Assembly: GCF_023051165.1 (NCBI RefSeq)
Contig: NZ_JALKIG010000010.1
Location: forward strand, 1 to 64,000
Direction of reading: 5' to 3'
From: Veillonella sp. KGMB01456
GTDB taxonomy: Bacteria > Bacillota > Negativicutes > Veillonellales > Veillonellaceae
DNA length: 64,000 nt
The notes under the pieces are model-generated. The model was not told where the DNA came from and did not search any database. It was given only the letters and a program-made list of their open reading frames with translations. Position 1 is the first letter of the stretch; every line of letters begins with the position of its first letter. Of this stretch, positions 45,181 to 52,312 are shown piece by piece. Position numbers and translations under genes: made by a program.

Positions 45181-45240
45181 TCCTGAGAATATGACCGCTT
45201 CTTTATACCTAGCAAACATAGCGTGCTACTGTATACAGTC

Positions 45241-46719
45241 TTATTCTTCCGTAAATTCCGTATTGTTGTGCTTTACTTTTTCAAGCAACAATTGTTGTTT
45301 CAATTCGTGTAATTTTTGACTGATATTCACCTTAACAATTGGCGGGCGATTCAAGCGGAAATATTCAGGCCAGAGCAATTTAATTTGCTCATTTGCATAA
45401 CTTACGATTTCAGGCAAGCTTGGTACATTATAGACTAATTCGCCGTTTTCAAAAATCGGCACCAACAGTTCCACTACGTCGAAGCTGTCAGCCGCTAAAT
45501 GGGTCCGTTTCCATGGATACATGGCATTTTGGAAGGTATATGGTTTGGTCGTATCGATTGTTTCATCGAGGAGGCAAACCAGATCGCCGATTAACTTGCG
45601 ATTGCGACGGTTAATGAGGCGCAATACTTTTTTACGGCCCGGATTCGTTACTTTTTCTACATTATCCGAAAACTTCATGGTTGGTACAAAGGAGCCATCG
45701 GTTTTCCATTGACCGGCCAATTTATACACGCCGCCCAACGCGGATGTGCCGTCGGCGGTAATTAGTTTGGTACCTACGCCCCAAGCGGAAATGGCACTGC
45801 CTTGGCTTTTCAAGTCGGCGATGGTGTATTCATCCAAATCATTGGATGCAAAAATCGTAGCATCCGGGAAACCTGCTTCCGCCATCATTTGATGAGCTTC
45901 CTGTGATAAGTACGCCAAGTCGCCGCTGTCGAGACGAATACCGTACCCCTTAGGCATGGTGCCACCGCGGCGTTCTTTCACTTCTTTGAAAACTTGAATG
46001 GCATTTGGCACACCTTGTTTCAATGTGTCATAGGTATCTACGAGGAGTACCAACATATCTTCGTATTGTTCCGCATAAGAACGAAAGGCCGTGAGTTCAT
46101 CAGGGAAACTCATGATCCAGCTGTGCGCCATGGTGCCTACCGGTTTAATACCGTATTGTGATGCGGAGTACACATTACTGGTGCCGTTAAACCCACCGAT
46201 AATGGAAGCTCTGGCACCATAAACGGCGGCATTGGTCCCCTGGGCCCGACGCATACCGAATTCGGCGAGGCTGTCGTTACCGGCCACACTACGGATACGA
46301 CGCGCTTTGGTAGCTATCAGTGATTCATGATTGAGATACATGGATAAAGACGTTTCAATGAGCATCGCTTCGTCTTTAGGTGCTTCAATACGAAGCAACA
46401 ATTCCCCCGGGAAGGCAACAGTCCCTTCCGGTGCCGCATACACACTGCCGGTGAAGCGGAAATCTTTTAAATAGTCGAGAAAATCTTCTTCAAATAAACC
46501 GGTTTCACGTAAATAGGCAATATCATCTTCGTTGAAGGACAGATTTTTTAAATAATCGATAACGTGCTCTAAGCCGGCCACTACCGTATACGCACCATCA
46601 AAAGGGTTTTTACGATAAAAACGGTCGAAAACGCAAGGAGTACGATGCAGACCTTCCTTAAATAACCCTTGCATCATGGTAAATTGATACAAATCCGTTA
46701 ATAAAGCTTTACTAATCAC
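45241..46719 (-). CDS. pncB: Nicotinate phosphoribosyltransferase
   Basis: 492 residues. It converts nicotinate and PRPP to nicotinate mononucleotide for NAD salvage. Motifs: LLTDLYQFTMMQG near the start, CVFDRFYRKNPF, EFGMRRAQGTNAAVYGARASIIGGFNGTSNVYS, GTMAHSWIMSFPDE with the conserved His, GYGIRLDSGDLAYLSQEAH and FASNDLDEY. The length and AFRSYAEQY place it in the long Firmicute form. It is the last clear host gene before the prophage. Confidence 0.95.
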   Translation of the reverse strand: MISKALLTDLYQFTMMQGLFKEGLHRTPCVFDRFYRKNPFDGAYTVVAGLEHVIDYLKNLSFNEDDIAYLRETGLFEEDFLDYLKDFRFTGSVYAAPEGTVAFPGELLLRIEAPKDEAMLIETSLSMYLNHESLIATKARRIRSVAGNDSLAEFGMRRAQGTNAAVYGARASIIGGFNGTSNVYSASQYGIKPVGTMAHSWIMSFPDELTAFRSYAEQYEDMLVLLVDTYDTLKQGVPNAIQVFKEVKERRGGTMPKGYGIRLDSGDLAYLSQEAHQMMAEAGFPDATIFASNDLDEYTIADLKSQGSAISAWGVGTKLITADGTSALGGVYKLAGQWKTDGSFVPTMKFSDNVEKVTNPGRKKVLRLINRRNRKLIGDLVCLLDETIDTTKPYTFQNAMYPWKRTHLAADSFDVVELLVPIFENGELVYNVPSLPEIVSYANEQIKLLWPEYFRLNRPPIVKVNISQKLHELKQQLLLEKVKHNNTEFTEE

Positions 46720-46759
46720 AGTACATTCCTCATCTCTTCTAATAAATATATTAATTGTG

Positions 46760-46787
46760 TTGACATAAACTATTAACCCGATATACT
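46760..46787 (+). promoter_or_regulatory. Strong promoter with no downstream gene
   Basis: TTGACA (46760-46765) and TATACT (46782-46787) with 16 bp between. No reading frame follows on the plus strand before the hairpin at 46956-46999. Confidence 0.6.
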
Positions 46788-46793
46788 AGAGGT

Positions 46794-47000
46794 AACAAGA
46801 CTATCGCCATAAAACCGCTTCAACACTGCATTCTCAATTATTTAGTTGTGCAGTAGTTGAGTAACAGAGCAAGAACGTCAACCTTATAACATGAAATAAA
46901 ATACTATGATGTCATTATAATATTTATACTTTTATAACGCAATATTTATAAAAATAAGAGCCGCACAATATGCAATCAGCGTATTATGTGGCTCTTATAT
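46794..47000 (+). ncRNA. Candidate small RNA between pncB and the prophage
   Basis: The span runs from just after the promoter at 46760 to the terminator-like hairpin at 46956-46999. It has no ORF. It may be a small RNA, or the truncated remains of a gene cut by prophage integration. Evidence is only promoter plus terminator. Confidence 0.3.
46956..46999 (+). terminator. Terminator-like hairpin at the host-prophage boundary
   Basis: ATAAGAGCCGCACAATA and TATTATGTGGCTCTTAT form a long stem with one mismatch, followed by ATTTAT. Confidence 0.6.
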
Positions 47001-47026
47001 TTATGTAATTATACCGTATTTTTTTA

Positions 47027-47131
47027 TACTGGCTTAAAGTATTTTATCTCGGCTGTTTTGCGAGCTTTTATAGCGTCCTCTTTATTGACGTACCACCCTA
47101 TTGTTTTGTGTGGTAGTGATATGAAAACATA
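47027..47131 (-). pseudogene. Possible remnant of an AP2/HNH-type homing nuclease end
   Basis: In frame after the stop of the helix-turn-helix gene, 34 codons read TIGWYVNKEDAIKARKTAEIKYF before a stop. This resembles the end of AP2-domain HNH endonucleases (KEEAIKARKEAEKKYF type). No start codon or ribosome site of its own is seen. It may be a fragment or chance. Confidence 0.35.
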
Positions 47132-47332
47132 TCACTCCACAGGCTCACCATATAAGCGAATCATCCCCGATTTAGTAACTAACCAAGTTCCGCCACTCTT
47201 TCGGCACTCATCTTCAGTAAATCGTGGTGGTAGCCCTTTTTGTCCCAAACAATTTTGTTGAATAACAGCCTGTACTTTTCCCCATTTTTGTGCTGCTTCT
47301 TTCGTTGTCATTACCTCTTCTATCACTTTCAT
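47132..47332 (-). CDS. Small helix-turn-helix protein
   Basis: 66 residues. It has MTTKEAAQKWGKVQAVIQQNCL, a MerR/excisionase-like helix-turn-helix, then RFTEDECRKSGGTWLVTKSGMIRLYG, typical of a family of small phage- and toxin-antitoxin-associated DNA-binding proteins. It is separated from the lysis genes. After its TGA the frame stays open for 34 codons. Confidence 0.65.
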   Translation of the reverse strand: MKVIEEVMTTKEAAQKWGKVQAVIQQNCLGQKGLPPRFTEDECRKSGGTWLVTKSGMIRLYGEPVE

Positions 47333-47403
47333 TATATCACCTTACTTATCACAATTAACAATGCAACAATACTAATTATCAATGCTATCCAGTTAATCAT
47401 CAT

Positions 47404-47432
47404 TTTCATATTTTTTACCAATGTGTTATACT
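47404..47432 (+). promoter_or_regulatory. Promoter of the antisense RNA (extended -10)
   Basis: TTCATA (47404-47409), 17 bp, TATACT (47427-47432), with a TG one base before the -10 element (extended -10). It drives transcription into the complement of the small-peptide gene. Confidence 0.6.
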
Positions 47433-47438
47433 TATATT

Positions 47439-47560
47439 AAGGTAAAGGTCAGTGGCCATCTTGCGATGACCACCTTTTGCTAACCTTTTAGAGCTTGTAT
47501 CAGTAATAATATCGCAGTCACCAACTGTATTATTGCCGTTATAAGCTCTATTTTATTTTT
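47439..47560 (+). ncRNA. Candidate antisense RNA antitoxin
   Basis: About 120 nt from the promoter at 47404 to an intrinsic terminator: stem TAGAGCTT (47489-47496) with AAGCTCTA (47543-47550), an inner TAATAATA/TATTATT stem, then TTTTATTTTT (47551-47560). It is complementary to nearly the whole small-peptide coding sequence on the minus strand. Its 5' part also forms a hairpin (GTGGCCATC, TTGC loop, GATGACCAC) that mirrors the hairpin at the 3' end of the peptide mRNA, a layout suited to loop-loop pairing. Confidence 0.6.
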
Positions 47561-47563
47561 CAT
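47480..47563 (-). CDS. 27-residue hydrophobic peptide, candidate type I toxin
   Basis: A 27-residue frame beginning MKNKIELITAIIQLVTA and ending QALKG: one membrane helix with a charged N-terminus and a Lys near the C-terminus. It has a strong AAAGGAGG ribosome site 7 nt upstream and the promoter TTGACA, 17 bp, TACAAT (47589-47617). The antisense RNA above covers it. Size, charge pattern and gene layout match type I membrane toxins such as those in Gram-positive prophages. I do not recognise the specific family. Confidence 0.65.
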   Translation of the reverse strand: MKNKIELITAIIQLVTAILLLIQALKG

Positions 47564-47588
47564 TGGTTTACCTCCTTTCTATGATTTT

Positions 47589-47617
47589 ATTGTACTACGA
47601 ATTCGCAGTATTGTCAA
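47589..47617 (-). promoter_or_regulatory. Near-consensus promoter of the small-peptide gene
   Basis: TTGACA (47612-47617) and TACAAT (47589-47594) separated by 17 bp, with the start codon only about 26 nt downstream. Confidence 0.8.
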
Positions 47618-47637
47618 GTAATATAAACAAAAAAAGT

Positions 47638-47690
47638 GCCCAAAAAGCTAGATTTTATCTAACCTTTTGGGCTTTCTTCTTTTTCACATA
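47638..47690. terminator. Terminator of the prophage lysis operon
   Basis: GCCCAAAAAG with CTTTTGGGC and an inner TAGAT/ATCTA pair form a long stem. The minus strand continues ACTTTTTTTG and the plus strand TTTCTTCTTTTT, so it may work in both directions. Confidence 0.85.
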
Positions 47691-47732
47691 CTTAACGCAA
47701 TATGCTACGAGATAAACGTATCACCGTACCTT

Positions 47733-48281
47733 TCACCATTGGACCACAGTGTACATCACTGTAGCCCCATTTATTTTTGAACCATCAAAATGCATGAGCC
47801 CTTCTACTCGCCCGGCTTGGTAGCCGATAGATGGATATATCTTATCATTGATTACCGTTGCGCCGGCTTTAATTTTATGTTCCTTGTTAAGATTGATTTT
47901 GTAAACATCAACCTTATGTTTTTCAGTATTCGGTACAACAACAGTTCTATCAGTATTAGCAGTGGCTTCTTTTGGTATATCCGGTGATTTATTTTTAATT
48001 GCCTCAGCAGTTTTAACAGCAGCCTTTTCTACTACAGGTGCTACTACTGTATACGTTATAACCGGCTTAGATTGAGGTATCACTTCTACAATTTGAGACG
48101 CTTGCTTAGGTGTAACCTTAATTTCTTTAGCAAGCTCTACTAGATTTGACATAGTAGTTTGAGGTATAACTTTGGGCTGTTCAACTTTTTCCCGGCTGTT
48201 AATATAAAATGCCGTACAAATAATAATCAATACTACTGCAATGGCAGCATAAAGCACATAGCATATTCTTTTATTATCCAT
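47733..48281 (-). CDS. Single-pass membrane protein of the lysis cassette
   Basis: 182 residues, not recognised. Residues 6-27 are one membrane segment (ICYVLYAAIAVVLIIICTAFYI). A Lys/Val/Glu-rich linker and a small strand-rich C-terminal domain (INDKIYPSIGYQAGRVEGLMHFDG) follow and should be periplasmic. It is the last gene of the prophage operon, 24 nt after the amidase. An inner-membrane spanin-like role is possible in a diderm host, but there is no sequence proof. Confidence 0.6.
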   Translation of the reverse strand: MDNKRICYVLYAAIAVVLIIICTAFYINSREKVEQPKVIPQTTMSNLVELAKEIKVTPKQASQIVEVIPQSKPVITYTVVAPVVEKAAVKTAEAIKNKSPDIPKEATANTDRTVVVPNTEKHKVDVYKINLNKEHKIKAGATVINDKIYPSIGYQAGRVEGLMHFDGSKINGATVMYTVVQW

Positions 48282-48305
48282 ATCCCTATCCCCTAATTAA
48301 TTATT

Positions 48306-48818
48306 TTAAGCCGTCCAATAGTCAGTAATGCCACGAGCAATTGCCCGGACCATTTTGTCTAAATCATTCTCTAAAATTGCTAGATCTTCCATGTTGTCGA
48401 TAAATGCCATCTCGACTAATACGGCTACTGTATCAGTGTTGTTTAGGACATATAAATTATCCGTTTTACAACCACGATCTATTGTAGGCACGCTGCGGAT
48501 AATCTGGGACTGGATAAAGTTGGCTAACCTCTGTCCATTAAATGACTTATAATACGTCTCTGTACCACGGGCCTGAGTATTAAATGCATTGCAATGCAGA
48601 CTTACAAATAAGTCAGCGCCCCACTCATTACTCTCTGCACAAACCAACGCTAAACTATCATCTTGCAGTGTCCTAACTTCAAGACCTGCAGTCTGTAAAT
48701 AGCCAGCTAACAGTTTACCTGCTTTAGCAACAATGTCACATTCACGGACTCCTGTTACCGGGTTGATAGCTCCACTATCATATACTCGGTCGTGGCCGGG
48801 GTTTATAAATACTTTCAT
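48306..48818 (-). CDS. Phage endolysin, N-acetylmuramoyl-L-alanine amidase (Amidase_3)
   Basis: 170 residues forming one catalytic domain: FINPGHDRVYDSGA (first zinc His), VSLHCNAF (second His) and VLVEMAFIDNMEDLAIL (catalytic Glu). It cuts the amide link between MurNAc and L-Ala. There is no signal peptide or wall-binding repeat, so release depends on the holin genes upstream. It lies directly after the Abi_2 gene. Confidence 0.93.
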   Translation of the reverse strand: MKVFINPGHDRVYDSGAINPVTGVRECDIVAKAGKLLAGYLQTAGLEVRTLQDDSLALVCAESNEWGADLFVSLHCNAFNTQARGTETYYKSFNGQRLANFIQSQIIRSVPTIDRGCKTDNLYVLNNTDTVAVLVEMAFIDNMEDLAILENDLDKMVRAIARGITDYWTA

Positions 48819-48865
48819 AGTTTTACCTCCTATTAGGGTATAAAAAAAGCACTCTAAAGAGTGCT

Positions 48866-49816
48866 CTATTCTAAAATATATTTTATTATATTCTTTGCAT
48901 CTTTCAAACTTCGAAAGCCTAATAAATGGGCCCTTTCTTCTGAGTCTCTACACAAACTAAATATTCCAGACTTTATATTTTTCCACCTATAATTAGGATT
49001 AATCGTATTAACCATATGAATTACTATACATAATACTATAGATAATCTATCAGTTGGATATGTTTGTTTTCCATCTCTCGATGTTCTTAGATATAAATAT
49101 GACATCCATTTTTTGCGATATTTTGGCTTAGTTTTCAATTTTACATCAATTAAATTTCCGTTATGAGCACATATGTTTCTAATGAAACTCAAACATTTCA
49201 TCCACGATAAAAATTCTTCCGATGTTGTATTATATTTAGCAGCTATATCTGATAATAAGCTAGAATTCAATAAATCTAATATTATAACTAGTTCCCCGAA
49301 AGTTAATAAATCAATTCCCAACCAAATAGTTGGAAACCCATCTTTATTTAAATTTTCTTTTCTAGAAAATTCTGGAGAATTTTGTCTTTTCATTGATTTA
49401 AGCAAACTAACTTTAAACTTATATTGCTTTTCTTCTACTTCGAATGATGAATACTTTTCTCTATGAACCCATTGATAAAATAATAAATAACCAAAAGGTC
49501 CATATTTTAATCCAAGTTTATGTGACAACTCAGTTTTTACTGAAACTTCTATCTTTTCTATTGCATGTAATAAATGAAGTCTTAAATTCTTATCCTGATA
49601 ATATCGCATAAGAACTTCACTAAACTTTATTCCCTCATATGATACAAAAACTTTATTCTGTATCTTTTGCGTTTTAGCAAAAGGATGCGCAAATTCTTTT
49701 AGTTTATAGTAATTTATATGTTTCAGCTTTTCAATATCTTTATCTAAAACTTCCATGCCTCGCTGTTTAAACAAGTCTGCCAACGCTTCAAATGTCAACG
49801 GTTTCGGATATTCCAT
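48866..49816 (-). CDS. Abi_2 (AbiD/AbiF-type) abortive-infection protein
   Basis: 316 residues from ATG 49816, which has better spacing (7 nt) to AGGAG than the adjacent ATG at 49819. The N-terminus PKPLTFEALADLFKQRGMEVLD and HINYYKLKEFAHPF are Abi_2 signatures. FIRNICAHNGNLID carries the HEPN RNase motif RxxxxH (Arg214 and His219 counted from the first Met). HEPN proteins of this family cut RNA during phage infection and cause abortive infection. The gene is strikingly AT-rich, is wedged between the holin and the amidase, and is preceded by its own promoter, a short RNA and a terminator, all signs of an independently acquired accessory gene (moron). Confidence 0.88.
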   Translation of the reverse strand: MEYPKPLTFEALADLFKQRGMEVLDKDIEKLKHINYYKLKEFAHPFAKTQKIQNKVFVSYEGIKFSEVLMRYYQDKNLRLHLLHAIEKIEVSVKTELSHKLGLKYGPFGYLLFYQWVHREKYSSFEVEEKQYKFKVSLLKSMKRQNSPEFSRKENLNKDGFPTIWLGIDLLTFGELVIILDLLNSSLLSDIAAKYNTTSEEFLSWMKCLSFIRNICAHNGNLIDVKLKTKPKYRKKWMSYLYLRTSRDGKQTYPTDRLSIVLCIVIHMVNTINPNYRWKNIKSGIFSLCRDSEERAHLLGFRSLKDAKNIIKYILE

Positions 49817-49829
49817 CATTTTCTCCTAT

Positions 49830-49889
49830 AAAAAAACCCCTACGCTCAGAATAAATCTGCTCACTAGGAGAGGTAGGGGGATTGTCTTT
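49830..49889 (-). ncRNA. Candidate structured RNA upstream of the Abi_2 gene
   Basis: The minus strand has a promoter (TTTACT 49919-49924, 17 bp, TAATAT 49896-49901) and then about 58 nt closed by the stem CCCCTAC (49873-49879) with GTAGGGG (49837-49843) and a run of seven U residues. Between the arms are CTCTCCTAGTGAGCAG and a small CAGA/TCTG stem-loop. The terminator ends only about 14 nt before the Abi_2 start, so the RNA is made in excess of the mRNA. A conserved RNA associated with AbiF-type genes has been described by comparative genomics; identity with it needs a covariance search. Confidence 0.7.
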
Positions 49890-49895
49890 ATACAT

Positions 49896-49924
49896 ATATT
49901 ATCATACTACAAATTAAAAGTAAA
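49896..49924 (-). promoter_or_regulatory. Promoter of the Abi_2-linked RNA
   Basis: TTTACT and TAATAT with 17-bp spacing; both hexamers match consensus at four of six positions. Confidence 0.5.
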
Positions 49925-49925
49925 G

Positions 49926-49961
49926 TTTATTTAAATATAGGCGCACTTTATTTAAATATAG
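49926..49961. repeat. Two 15-bp direct repeats upstream of the Abi_2 RNA promoter
   Basis: TTTATTTAAATATAG occurs at 49926-49940 and 49947-49961, 21 bp apart (two helical turns). The TTTAAA centre is palindromic, which may suit a dimeric regulator. Confidence 0.6.
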
Positions 49962-49999
49962 TTTTACCTCCTTATCTAATAATTAAGCCATTCTAGAAA

Positions 50000-50329
50000 T
50001 TAGAGTGGCTTATTATCATTATCTTCTAACTTATCTGGTATTCCGTTGTGGTTTTTATCTATCCAAAGCGCTAAAAACCCTACGATAACAGTAAGCACTG
50101 TTGGTATAAATATGTGATCTACAATCTTAATTCCGGTGTCAATAATACGGCCACTATCATCAGTCACTTTGCCGGCAGTAAATGCCATTACATAGGCCAT
50201 AATAACCACAATTATAGGGATTAATAACACACCTATCAACGCCCTAGTGGCTAGAACGCCGGTAGGCTTAATATTAGCAATGCGTATATTGCTATATATG
50301 GCTTTTATTCTATTGACTAGCTTATTCAT
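50000..50329 (-). CDS. Holin-like membrane protein
   Basis: 109 residues from ATG 50329, preferred over the upstream start because GAGGGG lies before it. Two membrane segments (ALIGVLLIPIIVVIMAYVMAF and FIPTVLTVIVGFLALWI) and a charged C-terminus (DKNHNGIPDKLED) fit a small phage holin. The neighbours, a second TM/coiled-coil protein and an amidase, support a role in lysis. Confidence 0.65.
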   Translation of the reverse strand: MNKLVNRIKAIYSNIRIANIKPTGVLATRALIGVLLIPIIVVIMAYVMAFTAGKVTDDSGRIIDTGIKIVDHIFIPTVLTVIVGFLALWIDKNHNGIPDKLEDNDNKPL

Positions 50330-50339
50330 ATACCACCCC

Positions 50340-50603
50340 TCACTCCAGATGCATTTTGCCGCAATGCTCTTGCATATCATCGAGACGTTTATGAACCGAT
50401 TTTACAGACTCTTCCAGTTTAGTAATACGATTATCCGCACTATGACTATCCTGACGCAACTGCTTAAATTCGACCTTAATATCATTTGTACTAGATTCAA
50501 TATTATTCAACTTAACAGTAATTGAGGATAAAGCGGCTCTTTCAATCAGACCTAATATAATGGCTGCAATGCTGACTATTGCTAATAAATCTTGCCAATT
50601 CAC
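50340..50603 (-). CDS. XhlA-like membrane and coiled-coil phage protein
   Basis: 87 residues. An N-terminal membrane helix (LLAIVSIAAIILGLIERA) is followed by a coiled coil (VKLNNIESSTNDIKVEFKQLRQDSHSADNRITKLEESVKSVHKRLDDM). This layout matches haemolysin XhlA-type lysis accessory proteins. It sits 10 nt before the holin-like gene. Confidence 0.6.
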   Translation of the reverse strand: MNWQDLLAIVSIAAIILGLIERAALSSITVKLNNIESSTNDIKVEFKQLRQDSHSADNRITKLEESVKSVHKRLDDMQEHCGKMHLE

Positions 50604-50899
50604 TCTGCCACCTCTTTCTGTAGTTTAAGTAACTCCTCAACTGTCGCTTTATATTCTCTTTGCAATGTTTCTTTATCTGTGCCCATCAATTCTGCTCCGG
50701 CATATCCGCTTTTAATTACTTCTAGACGATACATAAGTTCCGTTTCGCGCCGTTTTCGTTCATCTTCCGATTTTTCTACTACTGGGACTACCTCATAGTA
50801 GTCTTCACGTTCGACTATAGTAGCGTTGTTGGCGTTACACCACTGGGCTACCTCGGTGTAGTTGTTTAGTTTATCTTTATAAATCTTAGTTCCTATCAT
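50600..50899 (-). CDS. Phage protein of unknown function after the tail fibre
   Basis: 99 residues, not recognised. A small N-terminal domain (YTEVAQWCNANNATIVEREDYYEVVP) is followed by a charged helical half. Its ATG overlaps the TGA of the fibre gene (ATGA), so translation is coupled. Genes in this position often encode fibre-assembly or fibre-associated proteins. Confidence 0.6.
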   Translation of the reverse strand: MIGTKIYKDKLNNYTEVAQWCNANNATIVEREDYYEVVPVVEKSEDERKRRETELMYRLEVIKSGYAGAELMGTDKETLQREYKATVEELLKLQKEVAE

Positions 50900-51717
50900 G
50901 CTTTATCCCCCTCCGCTTTCCAGTAGAAACCTTGTCGATTATTCCTTACTAATATGACGCTAAAGTTTGTTGTGGTAGGAGTTTTATACACATCAGCTCC
51001 ACCTGTTGTGTCTTGTTTTGTCACATCAGTAAGTGTCATGATAGGTGGATTTTTAAACGGTTTATGATAAGATACTGTGACAATGGAAGGTGTACCACTA
51101 ATAGGGCAGTATCCTCCTTCTTCTAACCAGCCGTCACTCCATTCACGCCAGTAGGCACCGTTCGCTGGGTTGTGCCAACTGTCTACAACATGACGTACTA
51201 AAGTACCCCGTATTTTAATTCCACCAGCGTCAAAGGTAATATAAGGGGTCTTATTACCAGTAAACCAGTCAAAATTAAGTGTTCCTGTGCTTGTCCATAA
51301 TCCCCAATAGTTGTTTTTAATAAGGTGTGCATTTGATGTATTATTTTGCCTAAATGGTGCATTCCCTAGTCCACCTTCAGGAATTTGGTCAGTAGTTGCC
51401 AGTGTTCCATTTCTTGCTGGTAGGCTTAATACATACTTCAGGGCATCATTCTTATCACGTTTGATAATACTTGCAATAATACCAGTATTGTGTTCAGGTG
51501 CACATTCAAGTCTAGCGTAACCGCCTGCTGTATTGTATAGCTTAATACCACTATAATCATCCGCCTTTACTGCTATACTTTAAGTAAACTCAGTATTACT
51601 AATATCACGCTTAGATGACAAGTCAGCACTATCCGCCTTCTTGTCAACACTATCAGCTATTGTCTTAATATCCTTGCCAATAGCCTTTAGCACGCTTACC
51701 AATGAGTCAATTAGCAT
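50896..51717 (-). pseudogene. Tail fibre/receptor-binding protein with an in-frame stop
   Basis: Reading from ATG 51717, the frame gives 45 residues (MLIDSLVSVLKAIGKDIKTI...SNTEF-T), then TAA at 51580-51582, and then 227 more open codons in the same frame to the TGA at 50896. The latter part contains LSLPARNGTLATTDQIPEG, FDWFTGNK, YWREWSDGW, GGYCPISGTPSIVTVSYHKPF and NNRQGFYWKAEG, typical of C-terminal fibre or receptor-binding domains. No ATG, GTG or TTG opens the second part except close to its end, so it depends on readthrough. It may be a nonsense mutation, a natural readthrough or a sequencing error. Confidence 0.75.
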
Positions 51718-51720
51718 CTA

Positions 51721-52311
51721 TTACGCCCCCTTTGCGGTGTTGTAGATGGCGACTAAATCAATAGACGGGTCGCCAATGCCGATATTAGTGCAAGCCTGTA
51801 ACTTTTGAGCCGCGGTCAAAGTTTGTGCGTTAGCATAATCGACTTTCTTGCCTACGGTTTCAGCCAATGCACTTGCTACGGTTTGGTCATTTCTGATGAG
51901 GTCTTGTACTTCCTTAAAGGTGTCCATGGTAGCATCGGCACCGTTCACTAGTTTATCAACGGCGGTCTTGATTTTATCGTCAACGCTTGCAATTGTTGCC
52001 AATGCACTTAAATCAACACTTGCGCTGATTGTATTGCCCGTTAAAGTAATACCACTGCCGGGCGTGAGTTTGTCTTGTTTGGCAGACAGCTTTACATCCA
52101 CTGCTTCCTCCGTAATCGCCTTGCCTTGCACATCTACAATAGATTCTTTGAGTTCATTCATCGCCGTTACGATGTCACCCTTATTAGTCGTCTCAAGACC
52201 TGCCAGAGTGCCGATTTTGTTATCAGTTGCGCTAATCGAACTCTTCAGGGCTTTATAATCGTTGCCAAGTGCTGCCGCAAAACTTTTCAAATTTTCATTT
52301 AAAGTCGCCAT
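51721..52311 (-). CDS. Phage tail fibre protein (coiled-coil N-terminal type)
   Basis: 196 residues. It has a helical start (ATLNENLKSFAAALGNDYKALKSSIS), the fibre-like KQDKLTPGSGITLTGNTISA motif, and long helical heptads (VDDKIKTAVDKLVNGADATMDTFKEVQDLIRNDQ). It ends just upstream of the interrupted fibre gene. A structural role in the distal tail is likely; receptor binding is probably in the next gene. Confidence 0.65.
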   Translation of the reverse strand: MATLNENLKSFAAALGNDYKALKSSISATDNKIGTLAGLETTNKGDIVTAMNELKESIVDVQGKAITEEAVDVKLSAKQDKLTPGSGITLTGNTISASVDLSALATIASVDDKIKTAVDKLVNGADATMDTFKEVQDLIRNDQTVASALAETVGKKVDYANAQTLTAAQKLQACTNIGIGDPSIDLVAIYNTAKGA

Positions 52312-52312
52312 A

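Noticed and set aside
47240-47440. Plus-strand 66-residue frame across the lysis-end spacer
   Set aside because: It is low-complexity Ile/Leu/Phe sequence opposite the helix-turn-helix gene, with no ribosome site.
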